Assembly: GCF_016316925.1 (NCBI RefSeq)
Contig: NZ_JAEEGB010000017.1
Location: 55,460 to 119,459 of the forward strand
Direction of reading: 5' to 3'
DNA: 64,000 bases
Origin: Clostridium aciditolerans
GTDB lineage: Bacteria > Bacillota > Clostridia > Clostridiales > Clostridiaceae
A program made the translations under genes and the position numbers. Below, in pieces: positions 1 through 10,935 of this stretch (position 1 is its first letter; every line of letters begins with the position of its first letter). The notes below the pieces were generated by a model. The model was not told the origin of the DNA, made no database searches, and saw only the letters and a program-made list of their open reading frames with translations.

Positions 1-1161
1 TTCTCCTTCTGCAGCTAATCCGCAAAGTACTAGCGCTGCACCTGCTCTTAAATCTGTCGCTCTAACTTCTGCGCCAGTTAATCTATCAACGCCTTCTATG
101 ACAGCACTTCTACCATCAATTTTAATATTAGCTCCCATTCTTTTCATTTCTGATGCATGCATAAATCTATTTTCAAAAATTGTTTCTGTTATAATGCTAG
201 TTCCATGTACTGTACATAAAAGCCCTGAAAGTTGTGACTGCATATCCGTTGGAAATCCCGGATAAGGCATGGTCTTAATATCGATCGGCTTCAAGTCCCT
301 ATCTCCATCTATTACCATGCTATTCCCCTCTATTTTAATATTAACTCCTGCTTCTGTTAACTTAGCAATTACAGGTTTTAAATGGCGCTCATCTATCCCA
401 TTTATTTTAATTTTACTCCTAGTTATTGCAGCAGCAGTCATAAATGTTCCAGCTTCTATTCTATCGTATATTGGTTTATGTGTTGTTCCTTTTAAATTTT
501 TTACTCCAATAATATGGATAGTACCTGATCCTGCTCCAATAATATTTGCTCCCATACTGTTCAAAAACTTTGCTAAGTCCTCAATTTCCGGCTCCTCAGC
601 TGCGTTTTCTATAGTAGTTTCACCTTCTGCCATTACTGCTGCCATCATAATGTTCTCAGTGGCCCCTACTGAAGGAAAATCCAAGTAAATTTTGTTTCCT
701 ATAAGTTTTTTAGCCTGAGCTTCAACATAACCATGCCCAACGCTCACTTCTGCACCTAATGCACTGAATCCTTTCAAGTGCAAATCTATAGGCCTTGTTC
801 CTATATTACAACCTCCTGGAAGTGATAATCTAAACTTGCCAAACCTCGAAATCATAGCTCCCATAATCAAAAAAGATGCCCTCATTTTCTTTACCAGCTC
901 ACTAGAAGCTTCGCAATCTTTAATATTTGATGAATCGATTAAGATTCTATTTGTTTTACTATCTATATCTATTTCTGTTGAAATAGTTCTAAGCACATCG
1001 CTAATAACAAAAACATCCTCAAGCATTGGAGCTGATTCTATTATACACTTATCACCACTTAGTATACTAGCTGCTATAATTGGTAATACAGAATTCTTAG
1101 CAGTACTTATGTTTACCTCACCCTCTAGCCTTTTTCCTCCTCTAACTATTATCTTATCCAT
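1..1161 (-). CDS. murA: UDP-N-acetylglucosamine 1-carboxyvinyltransferase (partial, C-terminus off window)
   Basis: This enzyme transfers enolpyruvate from PEP to UDP-GlcNAc, the first committed cytoplasmic step of peptidoglycan synthesis. The frame reads MDKIIVRGGKRLEGEV at the N-terminus, has the substrate Lys-Asn pair (K-N-S-V-L-P) near residue 22, and carries the PEP-reactive cysteine in GGCNIGTRPIDLHLKG near residue 115. The frame stays open to base 1, giving 387 codons of the usual roughly 420, so only the last 30 or so residues are missing. It lies 23 bp downstream of the ywmB-like gene in the same direction, as in other Firmicutes, where spoIID often follows. Firmicutes commonly carry two murA paralogues; this is the one linked to atp. 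Confidence 0.95.
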   Translation of the reverse strand, partial: MDKIIVRGGKRLEGEVNISTAKNSVLPIIAASILSGDKCIIESAPMLEDVFVISDVLRTISTEIDIDSKTNRILIDSSNIKDCEASSELVKKMRASFLIMGAMISRFGKFRLSLPGGCNIGTRPIDLHLKGFSALGAEVSVGHGYVEAQAKKLIGNKIYLDFPSVGATENIMMAAVMAEGETTIENAAEEPEIEDLAKFLNSMGANIIGAGSGTIHIIGVKNLKGTTHKPIYDRIEAGTFMTAAAITRSKIKINGIDERHLKPVIAKLTEAGVNIKIEGNSMVIDGDRDLKPIDIKTMPYPGFPTDMQSQLSGLLCTVHGTSIITETIFENRFMHASEMKRMGANIKIDGRSAVIEGVDRLTGAEVRATDLRAGAALVLCGLAAEGE

Positions 1162-1184
1162 AACTATCCTCCATTCTACAATTG

Positions 1185-1904
1185 CTAATATGTTACAATT
1201 ATTTCCGGTGTTCCAATAATTATATAGCTACCTGAAGAGTATTTACAGACAGCATAATTAAAATCTATTGATTTACCATCACTTTGTGTAGAATCATAAT
1301 TTCTTGTATATGCTGTTGTACTATATCCATTTTCTAATTCAATAGTATTTATGTTAGATGCCTTATATTTTTTTAAAAGCATTAATATTTCTTTATTTGC
1401 ATCTGCTATGTTATCACTTGGAATTTTTGCTTTTAAATACTGAAAATATTTAGCATGAATTTGCTTATTCTTAAGACAATCGTGAATTTTATTTTTTAAA
1501 TCCTCTAAATCATTTTTATCATCTTTTTTCACAATATTTACTGTTACAAAATTATGATTTTCATATGTAGTAGTTTCTATGTACCCACTTACATCATTTT
1601 TTTCAAATTCTACACAGTAAACCTTTCCGTTTTTCAATATGCTTTTATTCAATCCGTCATAGAAGTTTAGGCTCCGCAATATATAATCTGAGATTTCCTC
1701 ACCATTTTCCTCTGTTGTAAAATTTGAAGTTATACCATACTCTACAGTTTTACCCTTAACCCTCATCAAAGACTCTTCAAATAGATTAGTATCTTTGCTT
1801 GCCATTGGAAAATCAGCAGAAGAAAATATAACTCCTACTATTGCAAGTATGATTATTAAAATAATCTTCTTTCTCATTATATTTGCTCTTAGGATAATAC
1901 CCAT
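1185..1904 (-). CDS. YwmB-family (DUF1779) secreted/anchored protein
   Basis: This is a protein of about 239 residues with one N-terminal hydrophobic segment (KKIILIIILAIVGVIF), so it is probably anchored or exported. The rest is soluble and ends in IIIGTPEIIVTY, a C-terminal pattern I associate with the YwmB family. Its place directly upstream of murA supports that call, because ywmB precedes murAA in Bacillus. I chose the ATG at 1904 because the GGGGGG Shine-Dalgarno sits about 7 bases before it; a GTG at 1913 would overlap that run. The biochemical role of the family is not established to my knowledge. A promoter-like TTGAAT-17-TACATA lies just upstream. Confidence 0.7.
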   Translation of the reverse strand: MGIILRANIMRKKIILIIILAIVGVIFSSADFPMASKDTNLFEESLMRVKGKTVEYGITSNFTTEENGEEISDYILRSLNFYDGLNKSILKNGKVYCVEFEKNDVSGYIETTTYENHNFVTVNIVKKDDKNDLEDLKNKIHDCLKNKQIHAKYFQYLKAKIPSDNIADANKEILMLLKKYKASNINTIELENGYSTTAYTRNYDSTQSDGKSIDFNYAVCKYSSGSYIIIGTPEIIVTY

Positions 1905-1937
1905 AGAGCGCACCCCCCTTTTGTGTTATACCTAAAT

Positions 1938-1966
1938 TATGTACAACTAACTAGAGGGTTATTCAA
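1938..1966 (-). promoter_or_regulatory. Candidate sigma-A promoter for ywmB-like gene and murA
   Basis: On the minus strand TTGAAT and TACATA are separated by 17 bases, about 30 bases before the ywmB-like start and downstream of the atp terminator. The -10 is only fair, so this is a moderate prediction. Confidence 0.4.
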
Positions 1967-2125
1967 TTACATTTAATTATTAACAATTTTTACATAAAAC
2001 AAAGCAAATTTATCTATGGTCTACAAAATCAATAAAATCATACCTAAAGTTCGTCTTATTTTAATATATTATCAATATATAGAATTCTATAAAAAAATGT
2101 GCAAAAATTAAAAATACTTTATCGC

Positions 2126-2158
2126 AAAAATAACACGAAACAAATGTTTCGTGTTATT
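2126..2158 (-). terminator. Intrinsic terminator of the atp operon
   Basis: A perfect stem AACACGAAACA / TGTTTCGTGTT is followed on the minus strand by ATTTTT, just after the atpC stop codon. Confidence 0.85.
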
Positions 2159-2170
2159 CAAATAGTTATC

Positions 2171-2572
2171 CTATTGCAACTTTAATCTAGCAAGAGCTCT
2201 TGATAAAGCTAACTCAGCTCTTCTTATATCAAGATTATCGTGGTTTTTATCTTTTAATCTTTCTTCTGCTCTTTTTCTAGCTTCTTCAGCTCTTTTAAAG
2301 TCAATTTCCTCAGGCCATTCGCATACATCACATAGAATTCTGACTTCATTATCTTTTACTTCCATAATTCCAGTTGAAGTGAATACTTTAATTTGCTTTC
2401 CACCTTTTTCAGTAATTTCTGTAACACCTGGTCTTAATGTTGTTACTAAAGGCATGTGATCAGCAAGTATCCCTACACGGCCTTGAGTGCTGTCTGTTAT
2501 TATTTCTATAACTTCACCAGTATAAAATTCCTTTTCAGGAGTAAGGATATTTAACTTTAAAGCATCTGCCAT
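2171..2572 (-). CDS. atpC: ATP synthase epsilon subunit
   Basis: This is the central-stalk epsilon subunit of F1, which couples rotation of the c-ring to the catalytic head and can inhibit ATP hydrolysis. The 133 residues match the family length: an N-terminal beta-sandwich (LKLNILTPEKEFYTGEV) and a C-terminal helical pair rich in Ala, Arg and Lys (RAEEARKRAEERL, RRAELALSRALARL). I start at the ATG at 2572, which has AAGGAGAT ideally spaced before it; a longer frame to 2638 adds 22 unrelated residues. It is the last gene of the atp operon and, unusually, is separated from atpD by 181 bp of structured non-coding sequence. Confidence 0.95.
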   Translation of the reverse strand: MADALKLNILTPEKEFYTGEVIEIITDSTQGRVGILADHMPLVTTLRPGVTEITEKGGKQIKVFTSTGIMEVKDNEVRILCDVCEWPEEIDFKRAEEARKRAEERLKDKNHDNLDIRRAELALSRALARLKLQ

Positions 2573-2753
2573 ATTAATCTCCTTCTCACAAGTAATGTGA
2601 ACAACTCCAAAACTAGAGCTTCCTGTTTCTAAGAACATACACTTAAAACAAGACTATATTGTTCTCCACAGGCTTCAATTCGGGCAGTTCCTACCCTACT
2701 ACACATATACATAAAGTTAGACAGTATATACTGTCTAACTTTATAATTAAATA
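2573..2753 (-). other. Structured atpD-atpC intercistronic region
   Basis: This 181-bp spacer holds no convincing gene. On the minus strand it contains, in order, a perfect 30-bp palindrome (2713-2742), a small hairpin GGGTAG-GAA-CTGCCC, a larger imperfect hairpin with AGAACA/TGTTCT inside CCTGT/ACAGG, and the atpC ribosome binding site. None has a terminator U-tract, so attenuation, processing or mRNA protection is more likely than termination. Confidence 0.55.
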
Positions 2754-4163
<1,410 letters not shown>

Positions 4164-5015
4164 TTACTTTTGAGCCTCTGCTCCTCCGACTATTTCGGAT
4201 ATTTCTTGAGTTATAGCACTTTGTCTTTCTCTATTGTATTTAAGGTTAAGTGCATCTAATAACTCATTAGCATTCTTTGTTGCTCCATCCATTGCAGTCA
4301 TTCTTGAACCTTGCTCACTTGCCTTCGAATGAAGCATAAAGTTTAATATTTGTTGTTTTAATTGCATAACTATTACTTCATCTATCATTTCATCAATAGA
4401 TGGTTCAAACTTAACAAAACGTTTTTTTACTTCTGAATCTTTACTTTCTAAAGGAAGTATTTTCTCTACAGTAACCACCTGTTTTACAGTAGAATAAAAC
4501 TTCGTATATATTACATAAACCTCTCCAACTTCAGAATTGCGATACATATCTAACACTTTATATGTAATAGCACTTGCCTCTTGTAGTGTAGGAACATCCG
4601 GTATATCTACATACTCTGCGGTAGTTTTAAAGTTCAACCTATTAAAGTACATTCTTCCCTTTTGACCTACTGAAAGTAATAAAGAGTTTTCTTTATCTTT
4701 TGCTATTGTTTCTGCTGCTTTATTTACAACATTGGCATTAAATCCTCCGCAAAGTCCTGTGTCTGAGTTTAGTGTAATATAAAGCTTTTTTCTACCTTTA
4801 TTACCATGTATATAAATACTGTTTTCCTCAGCACCGTTTACAAATTGACTAATAACAGCACTAAAGGATTGAGAGTATTTATCATTTAACTCAAGCTTAT
4901 TTCTAACCTTTCTGAGTTTAGAGGTGGCAATAAGTCCCATGGCTTTTGTTATTTTCTGGGTACTGGTTATTGATTTAATTCTTCTCTTAATTGCAACAAG
5001 TCCTGCCCCTGCCAT
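4164..5015 (-). CDS. atpG: ATP synthase gamma subunit
   Basis: This is the rotor shaft of F1, which turns inside the alpha3-beta3 head. The 283 residues have the expected paired long helices: the N-terminal one starts at VAIKRRIKSITSTQKITKAM and the C-terminal one contains SRMTAMDGATKNANELL and LKYNRERQSAITQEISEIVGGAEA. A Rossmann-like middle domain contains LNSDTGLCGGFN. A GAGGTGA ribosome binding site precedes the ATG. It lies between atpA (24 bp upstream) and atpD. Confidence 0.97.
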   Translation of the reverse strand: MAGAGLVAIKRRIKSITSTQKITKAMGLIATSKLRKVRNKLELNDKYSQSFSAVISQFVNGAEENSIYIHGNKGRKKLYITLNSDTGLCGGFNANVVNKAAETIAKDKENSLLLSVGQKGRMYFNRLNFKTTAEYVDIPDVPTLQEASAITYKVLDMYRNSEVGEVYVIYTKFYSTVKQVVTVEKILPLESKDSEVKKRFVKFEPSIDEMIDEVIVMQLKQQILNFMLHSKASEQGSRMTAMDGATKNANELLDALNLKYNRERQSAITQEISEIVGGAEAQK

Positions 5016-5039
5016 ACTTCACCTCCCGCAAAGGAAAAA

Positions 5040-6554
5040 TTATGCCTCTGCTAAAAATATTTTTTTATATTCTTCTATAGCATCACTAAGTCTTTTGCTT
5101 AAGTCATCAGATAGAACTTTCTTTTCTACTATTTCCTGACCTATTTCTTTATAGTGTGTATCCATATATTCTATGAAGCCTTTTTCAAATTCGCCAATTT
5201 TATCAACTGGAACATCCATTAGGTGTTCTTTAACACCTGCATAAAGAATCATTATTTGCTTTTCTACTGGTACAGGCTTGTATTGTGGTTGTTTTAATAT
5301 TTCTGTAAGCCTTTTACCTTTTTCAAGTCTTCTCTTTGATTCTTTATCAAGGTCTGAACCAAATTGAGCAAAAGCAGCAAGTTCTCTATATTGTGCAAGG
5401 TCAAGTCTTAATGATCCTGCAACCTGTTTCATAGCTTTTATTTGAGCGTTACCACCAACTCTGGATACGGATATACCAGCATTAACAGCTGGTCTTTGTC
5501 CTGCGTAGAATAACTCGGACTCAAGGAATATCTGTCCATCTGTTATAGAAATAACGTTAGTTGGTATATATGCTGTAACGTCTCCTGCAAGAGTTTCTAT
5601 TATAGGAAGCGCTGTAAGCGATCCTCCACCAAGCTTATCTGAAAGCTTTGCTGCTCTTTCAAGAAGTCTTGAGTGTACATAGAATACGTCTCCAGGATAT
5701 GCTTCTCTTCCTGGTGGTCTACGAAGTAATAATGACATTGTTCTATAAGCAACAGCGTGCTTAGACAAATCATCATATACTATAAGTACATCTTTCCCTT
5801 GACCCATGAAATGTTCACCCATTGTACAACCAGCATATGGTGAAAGATATTGCAATGGAGCTGATTCTGATGCAGTAGCTGATACAACTATTGTATAGTC
5901 CATAGCGCCCATTTCTGTAAGGTTATTAACTATATGTGCAACAGTTGACTGCTTTTGTCCTATAGCAACATATATACATATAACGTCTTTACCTTTTTGG
6001 TTTATTATTGTATCTGTAGCTATCGCAGTTTTACCTGTCTGTCTGTCTCCTATTATAAGTTCTCTTTGACCTTTTCCAATTGGTATCATTGAGTCTATAG
6101 CTTTTAAACCTGTTTGCAATGGCTGTTTAACAGACTGTCTTGTTATAACTCCAGGAGCTATAAGTTCAACTGGTCTTGTCTCTGTTGTTTTTATTGGTCC
6201 TTTTCCATCTATAGGCTGTCCTAATGCGTTTACAACCCTACCAATAATTGCATCGCCAACTGGCACTTCAACAACTTTTCCAGTCCTCTTAACTATATCT
6301 CCTTCTTTTATACCTTTTTCAGAACCCAAAAGAACGCAACCAACGTTGTCCTGTTCAAGGTTTAGAGCCATACCATAAACATCATTTGGGAACTCTAAAA
6401 GTTCTCCTGCCATACATTCACTAAGACCATAAACTCTGGCTATACCATCACCTACTTGAATTATTGTACCTGAATCAACTGTCTCGATTTTCTTTTCATA
6501 TTTTTGAATTTCTTGTTTGATAATTGAAGTTATTTCTTCAGGTTTTATGTTCAT
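5040..6554 (-). CDS. atpA: ATP synthase alpha subunit
   Basis: This is the regulatory, nucleotide-binding alpha subunit of F1. The 504 residues match the family, with Walker A GDRQTGKT at 169-176, the KQSTVAHIV segment, and the arginine-finger region ([10 protein letters not shown]) near residue 370. The start ATG at 6554 is preceded by AGAGGTGA. It lies 10 bp after atpH and 24 bp before atpG. Confidence 0.98.
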   Translation of the reverse strand: MNIKPEEITSIIKQEIQKYEKKIETVDSGTIIQVGDGIARVYGLSECMAGELLEFPNDVYGMALNLEQDNVGCVLLGSEKGIKEGDIVKRTGKVVEVPVGDAIIGRVVNALGQPIDGKGPIKTTETRPVELIAPGVITRQSVKQPLQTGLKAIDSMIPIGKGQRELIIGDRQTGKTAIATDTIINQKGKDVICIYVAIGQKQSTVAHIVNNLTEMGAMDYTIVVSATASESAPLQYLSPYAGCTMGEHFMGQGKDVLIVYDDLSKHAVAYRTMSLLLRRPPGREAYPGDVFYVHSRLLERAAKLSDKLGGGSLTALPIIETLAGDVTAYIPTNVISITDGQIFLESELFYAGQRPAVNAGISVSRVGGNAQIKAMKQVAGSLRLDLAQYRELAAFAQFGSDLDKESKRRLEKGKRLTEILKQPQYKPVPVEKQIMILYAGVKEHLMDVPVDKIGEFEKGFIEYMDTHYKEIGQEIVEKKVLSDDLSKRLSDAIEEYKKIFLAEA

Positions 6555-6564
6555 AGGCTCACCT

Positions 6565-7104
6565 CTATTCTCTCTTAAGCATTAATTTTTTCATTTCATC
6601 AATCTTAGATTTTACTGTTCCATCTATTACTTCATTGTTAACCTGAACATAGACGCCTCCAAGTATACTTGGATCCAACTCTTCTTCCAGTAAAATCTTC
6701 TTATCGAATTTTTTTTCAAGTTTTTCGATTAGACTATTCTTCTCATCATCTTGCAGTGAAACAACTGTTTTAACCTTAGCTATAACAGTATTATTTCTCT
6801 CAAGATTTATTTTTTCCATTTCCCTAAGTTTACCTTCGAGCTCTAAGATTCTGCCTTTATCTATTAATACAAGTAAAAAAGATAGTAAATCCTCATCTAT
6901 TTTACCTTTAAATATATCAGAAAATAGTTTCTTTTTGCTTGAAGTACTAACTTGAGGATGTCTGATGAGCTCCATAAAGTCTCCATCATTATTCATAAGG
7001 GCTACAATATTTTTTAAGTCTTCTAAATACTGTTCTACTTTTCCTTTTTCCTCTGCAACTTTATAAAGTGCAAGAGCGTATCTCCTATCTAAATATTCAT
7101 GCAT
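6565..7104 (-). CDS. atpH: ATP synthase delta subunit
   Basis: This is the peripheral-stalk delta (OSCP-type) subunit joining the b dimer to the top of F1. The 179 residues start with [19 protein letters not shown] and end with the beta-rich segment [28 protein letters not shown] that defines the family. Only two bases separate it from atpF, so translation is probably coupled. Confidence 0.95.
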   Translation of the reverse strand: MHEYLDRRYALALYKVAEEKGKVEQYLEDLKNIVALMNNDGDFMELIRHPQVSTSSKKKLFSDIFKGKIDEDLLSFLLVLIDKGRILELEGKLREMEKINLERNNTVIAKVKTVVSLQDDEKNSLIEKLEKKFDKKILLEEELDPSILGGVYVQVNNEVIDGTVKSKIDEMKKLMLKRE

Positions 7105-7106
7105 AG

Positions 7107-7586
7107 TTAGATACCTACCTTAGCTATAAAATCCTTTATAAGTCTCCTGTGTTGTTCTTCATCAATAGATTCTTCTAAAGCTTTTGAAGATATTAAAACA
7201 GCTAAGTCTACAACCTGACCCTTTATTTCGTCAGCAGCTTTGTCTTTTTCTCTACCTGCTTCCGTTCTTGCTCTCTCGATTATAGTTGCAGCTTCTTCAC
7301 GAGCTTCATTTAGTAATTCTGAGGAAACTTTTTCGGCTTTTATTTTATATTCTTCTACTATAGTCTTACCCTGTTCTCTAGCTTGTTTTAAGTTAGTTTC
7401 ATTTTCTATTCTTAGCTCTTCAGCTTTTTTCATATCTTCTTCAGTTTTATTGATTTTATTAATTATTTCATTTTGTCTGCCATTAATAGTGTCATTAACT
7501 CTATTGAATAGAAAATGCCTTAGGATAAGGAATAGTATTCCAAAGTTTATTATAGTAGCAATAAGTTGAGGAATATGTATCTCCAT
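7107..7586 (-). CDS. atpF: ATP synthase b subunit
   Basis: This is the peripheral-stalk b subunit. One N-terminal membrane helix (residues about 8-27, LIATIINFGILFLILRHFLF) is followed by a long charged alpha-helical coiled coil (residues about 35-140, rich in Glu, Lys and Ala) that dimerises and reaches to delta. The 159-residue length is typical for a Firmicute b subunit. It is preceded by a 61-bp spacer with a hairpin after atpE. Confidence 0.95.
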   Translation of the reverse strand: MEIHIPQLIATIINFGILFLILRHFLFNRVNDTINGRQNEIINKINKTEEDMKKAEELRIENETNLKQAREQGKTIVEEYKIKAEKVSSELLNEAREEAATIIERARTEAGREKDKAADEIKGQVVDLAVLISSKALEESIDEEQHRRLIKDFIAKVGI

Positions 7587-7619
7587 ACTATTATAAAAGC
7601 CTCCCTTCAGGCATAGATT

Positions 7620-7644
7620 TAAATAGTGCCCTGAGCACTATTTA
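7620..7644 (-). promoter_or_regulatory. Intercistronic hairpin between atpE and atpF
   Basis: The inverted repeat AAATAGTGC / GCACTATTT with a CCTGA loop (7621-7643) sits right after the atpE stop codon. No strong U-tract follows, so it may stabilise the atpE message or partly terminate, fitting the high copy number of the c subunit. Confidence 0.5.
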
Positions 7645-7647
7645 TTA

Positions 7648-7908
<261 letters not shown>

Positions 7909-7958
7909 TTAAAAATTGTTTAAATTATGTTATATTAAATTAAATTGATAACTATAAA

Positions 7959-8657
7959 TTAGTGATCTGCTATAATCTTTATGTTAACCATTGTTAACAT
8001 CATGAATATAACCATTTGAATTGTACCATCAAACACATCAAAATATGCATGAAGAGGTACTGGTATACCAAGTTGTGCTACCCATCCTAGGTGTCCTAAT
8101 GCTCCATAAACCATTTCCATAACAACAAATGCTGCTGTCATGTTACCAAAAAGTCTCAGTGTAAGTGATATAGGAAGCATAAATCTTTCTACAAGGTTTA
8201 ATGGAAGCAATGCTGCGAATGGTTTGAAATACCCTCCAAAGTAATGTCCCATACCTATTTTTTTAATAGCATTCACTTGTACAACCACAAATGATATTAG
8301 TGCGAGTCCTGCAACTACACTAAAATCTAGTGTAGGTGGTTTAAGACCGAATAAGCCTAATAAATTCATAGATAAAAGAAAAATTGCTAGGGTTCCTATA
8401 TATGGAACAAAAGCTGAATAACCTTCACCCATGTTTTCCCTGACAAGTGAATTAAATGTTTCCACGACGATTTCTACAACACTTTGTTTTCTATTTGGAA
8501 CTTTATTTAAGTTCCTAGTGGAAATTATAGCTATTATACTAATTATGACTATTAATATCCACTGAAATAATAAACTTTCAGTGACACCGAATTTATATCC
8601 TAATAAATTCAGATAAAACAAAGGTTCGAACTTTTCCAAATAATCACTCCCTTTCAT
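7959..8657 (-). CDS. atpB: ATP synthase a subunit
   Basis: This is the stator a subunit of Fo, which forms the ion half-channels against the c-ring. The 232 residues contain five or six hydrophobic segments and the essential arginine in SLTLRLFGNM (Arg168). The C-terminal helix lies in GTIQMVIFMMLTMVNIKI. It lies 15 bp after atpI in the operon. Confidence 0.96.
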   Translation of the reverse strand: MKGSDYLEKFEPLFYLNLLGYKFGVTESLLFQWILIVIISIIAIISTRNLNKVPNRKQSVVEIVVETFNSLVRENMGEGYSAFVPYIGTLAIFLLSMNLLGLFGLKPPTLDFSVVAGLALISFVVVQVNAIKKIGMGHYFGGYFKPFAALLPLNLVERFMLPISLTLRLFGNMTAAFVVMEMVYGALGHLGWVAQLGIPVPLHAYFDVFDGTIQMVIFMMLTMVNIKIIADH

Positions 8658-8672
8658 AAAATTATTAATAAA

Positions 8673-9038
8673 TTATTGATTTTTTAGGTTTATTCCATAT
8701 AATGTTAGAGATATAAAATGAGAACTATATCCCAACATATAAGCAATCACATTAAGTTTATTTTGATTGAATAATATTACCGCTATACCAGAAATGGTTA
8801 CTATTTTTATTATATAAGATATAAGCGCAACTGTTTTATACTTACCAGTCTTTTTTAAAAGTATGTACTCAGTTATTATTCCATTTAAAACAAAACTTAT
8901 GACAGCTAAACTTAAACCAAAAAGAACTACAAACACATAATTCTTAAAAAAATAATAGGTTGTACCGCCCAAAATTAAGGCTAGTATTATGTCAAAAAGT
9001 ATAACTTTTCTGAACATATATTGAAGGTCATTTTGCAC
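8673..9038 (-). CDS. atpI: ATP synthase subunit I (AtpI-like membrane protein)
   Basis: This small protein of about 121 residues has four predicted membrane helices and is the first gene of the atp operon. AtpI homologues are thought to help c-ring assembly or cation supply, and they diverge strongly in sequence, so position is the main evidence. I prefer the GTG at 9038 because GGAGGA lies 7 bases upstream; a TTG at 9044 directly abuts the Shine-Dalgarno. A weak promoter with -10 TATAAT (9073-9078, minus strand) lies upstream. Confidence 0.8.
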   Translation of the reverse strand: MQNDLQYMFRKVILFDIILALILGGTTYYFFKNYVFVVLFGLSLAVISFVLNGIITEYILLKKTGKYKTVALISYIIKIVTISGIAVILFNQNKLNVIAYMLGYSSHFISLTLYGINLKNQ

Positions 9039-9044
9039 TTTCAA

Positions 9045-9697
9045 TTCCTCCAGAATATTTACATGATAATCTATTATATAATCTTAGGAAATATAAATAA
9101 AATCCTGCATTCTCTCTATAATCTTAATATTTGGCCTTAATAGTCGATTTTTTAACAATATAATTCCATTTTATCTTCATTACTTTAAATTTATTTAGTT
9201 TACTTCAATTAACAAATATCACTCATTATCGATTCATTTTTCTAAAAATATTGAAAATTTTTAATATTAAGCTCAAACACTTTAATTCCTTTACTTATTT
9301 AATATTGCAATTATCTAAATAATTTAACTTTTTTGACACATTATTTGTATATACATGCATTATAAATGATATTTTTTCATAAAATTTAATAAATAAAATT
9401 ACTTTTTCTTTAATTAGACTACTCTTTTTACATTTTTTACGTTATTTATCATTTACACTGTAGATTTATAAGTCATTTAAAAGAAGAATTTATACTTATT
9501 TAATATAATAACTCCTTTTTCCATAGGTTTCAATTAGAATTTTTATACTTAATATATATTTTTTATTTATAATATATCATAAAATTACAACAATATACTG
9601 CAAAATTATAATAATATGTCATAAAATTAAAACAATTCATCATAATGTTAGAATTAACACATAATAAAATTGAAATAATATGTCACAAAATTGCAAT
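9045..9697. other. Long AT-rich intergenic region between atpI and wecB terminator
   Basis: No open frame with a ribosome binding site is visible on either strand over about 650 bp. The atpI-proximal part must hold the atp promoter (a TATAAT at 9073-9078 on the minus strand is the best -10). The distal end carries a six-copy 21-bp repeat. The middle is featureless AT-rich DNA. Confidence 0.6.
9573..9692. repeat. Six tandem 21-bp AT-rich repeats
   Basis: Units with the core CATAAAATT start at 9578, 9599, 9620, 9641, 9663 and 9684, that is every 21 bases with one 22. The looser consensus is ATATGTCATAAAATTaAAACA. The 21-bp spacing puts all units on the same face of the helix. Copies 2, 4 and 5 are diverged. 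Confidence 0.6.
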
Positions 9698-9731
9698 AAA
9701 AAAAAGAATAGCTAGAAATTACTTTCTAGCT
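9698..9731 (-). terminator. Terminator overlapping the wecB stop codon
   Basis: The stem AGCTAGAAA / TTTCTAGCT with loop GTAA contains the TAG stop codon, and the minus strand continues into ATTCTTTTTTTT. Confidence 0.9.
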
Positions 9732-10874
9732 AAATTCCTCATATTTCATTTTTTGAATCCCAAAATAGTTTAGTATTGCATGCACAATTCTTTCTGAAGC
9801 TTTACCATCACCATAAGGATTTATAGCTCTACTCATTTTATCATATTCTGCTGAATTTCTTATTAATTCATTAGCTGTATTTAGTATAGTAGTTACATCT
9901 GTTCCAACAAGCTTAACAGTGCCTGCCTTTACAGCCTCTGGTCTTTCAGTAACATCTCTTAAAACCAACACTGGCTTTCCTAAGTGCGGCGCCTCCTCCT
10001 GAAGCCCACCAGAGTCTGTCATAACCATAAAACATTTATTCATTAGATTATGAGTTTCCTTTGTATCTAATGGTGGTAATAAGTGCACTCTTGGTACTCC
10101 ACCTAGAATTCTATAAACAACATCTTTAACTACTGGATTTAGATGAACTAAATATACTATCTCTACATCATTGTTCTCTTCAACAATTCTTTTTAAAGCA
10201 TTACATATGTTTTCGATTCCATCTCCCCAATTTTCTCTTCTGTGTGCTGTAACCATTATTACTTTCTTTTTATTATATTCTATACCATTAAGCTCCACAT
10301 TGTTAAATACATAACTATTCTCTACTGTAAATTCCATAGCATCAATAACAGTATTTCCAGTAACAAATATATCTTTTTCATCAATTCCTTCTCTCAAAAG
10401 ATTACTCTTTGAACCTGCTGTTGGTGCAAAATGCAAATCTGCCATTGAACCTGTAAGTTTTCTATTCATCTCCTCAGGAAATGGAAAATACTTATCAAAG
10501 GTTCTGAGCCCTGCTTCCACATGTCCAACTTTTATTTTTTGGTAGAATGCTGCTAAAGCGCCAGCAAAAGTTGTTGTGGTATCTCCATGCACAAGAACTA
10601 GATTAGGATTTTCTTTTTCAAATATATCTTCGAGTCCCTCTAGTACTCTTGTAGTTATACCTGTGAGGGTTTGCTTACTTTGCATAATGTTCAAGTCAAA
10701 ATCAGGAGTAATATTAAATAAATCTAATACTTGATCCAGCATCTGCCTGTGTTGTGCTGTTACACAAACCTTATTTTCTATATTTGGGTTTTTCTCAAGC
10801 TCCTTGACCAAAGGCGCCATTTTTATTGCTTCAGGTCTTGTTCCAAATATCGTAATAACCTTAACTTTTTCCAT
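9726..10874 (-). CDS. wecB: UDP-N-acetylglucosamine 2-epimerase (non-hydrolysing)
   Basis: This cytoplasmic enzyme interconverts UDP-GlcNAc and UDP-ManNAc, supplying ManNAc for wall teichoic acid linkage units or other polysaccharides. The 382 residues carry the family landmarks GTRPEAIKMAPL (N-terminal Rossmann fold), HVEAGLRT, FPEEMNRKLTGSMAD, VTAHRRENWGDG and DSGGLQEEAPHLGKP near residue 290. It follows the WecA/TagO-like gene by 61 bp in the same direction, consistent with one pathway. The alternative symbol in Bacillus is mnaA. Confidence 0.95.
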   Translation of the reverse strand: MEKVKVITIFGTRPEAIKMAPLVKELEKNPNIENKVCVTAQHRQMLDQVLDLFNITPDFDLNIMQSKQTLTGITTRVLEGLEDIFEKENPNLVLVHGDTTTTFAGALAAFYQKIKVGHVEAGLRTFDKYFPFPEEMNRKLTGSMADLHFAPTAGSKSNLLREGIDEKDIFVTGNTVIDAMEFTVENSYVFNNVELNGIEYNKKKVIMVTAHRRENWGDGIENICNALKRIVEENNDVEIVYLVHLNPVVKDVVYRILGGVPRVHLLPPLDTKETHNLMNKCFMVMTDSGGLQEEAPHLGKPVLVLRDVTERPEAVKAGTVKLVGTDVTTILNTANELIRNSAEYDKMSRAINPYGDGKASERIVHAILNYFGIQKMKYEEFS

Positions 10875-10935
10875 AAATATACCTCCATTTTAGCTCCAAG
10901 GCAACTATTCTTTGTTACTGTTACCTAGATACCAA

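Noticed and set aside
269-688. Plus-strand open frame of 139 codons
   Set aside because: It lies antisense to murA, whose frame is clear and motif-rich; the plus product is hydrophobic low-complexity sequence with no ribosome binding site.
9333-9362. TTGACA near 9333 as an orphan promoter
   Set aside because: No acceptable -10 lies 16-18 bases away, and no terminator or gene follows.
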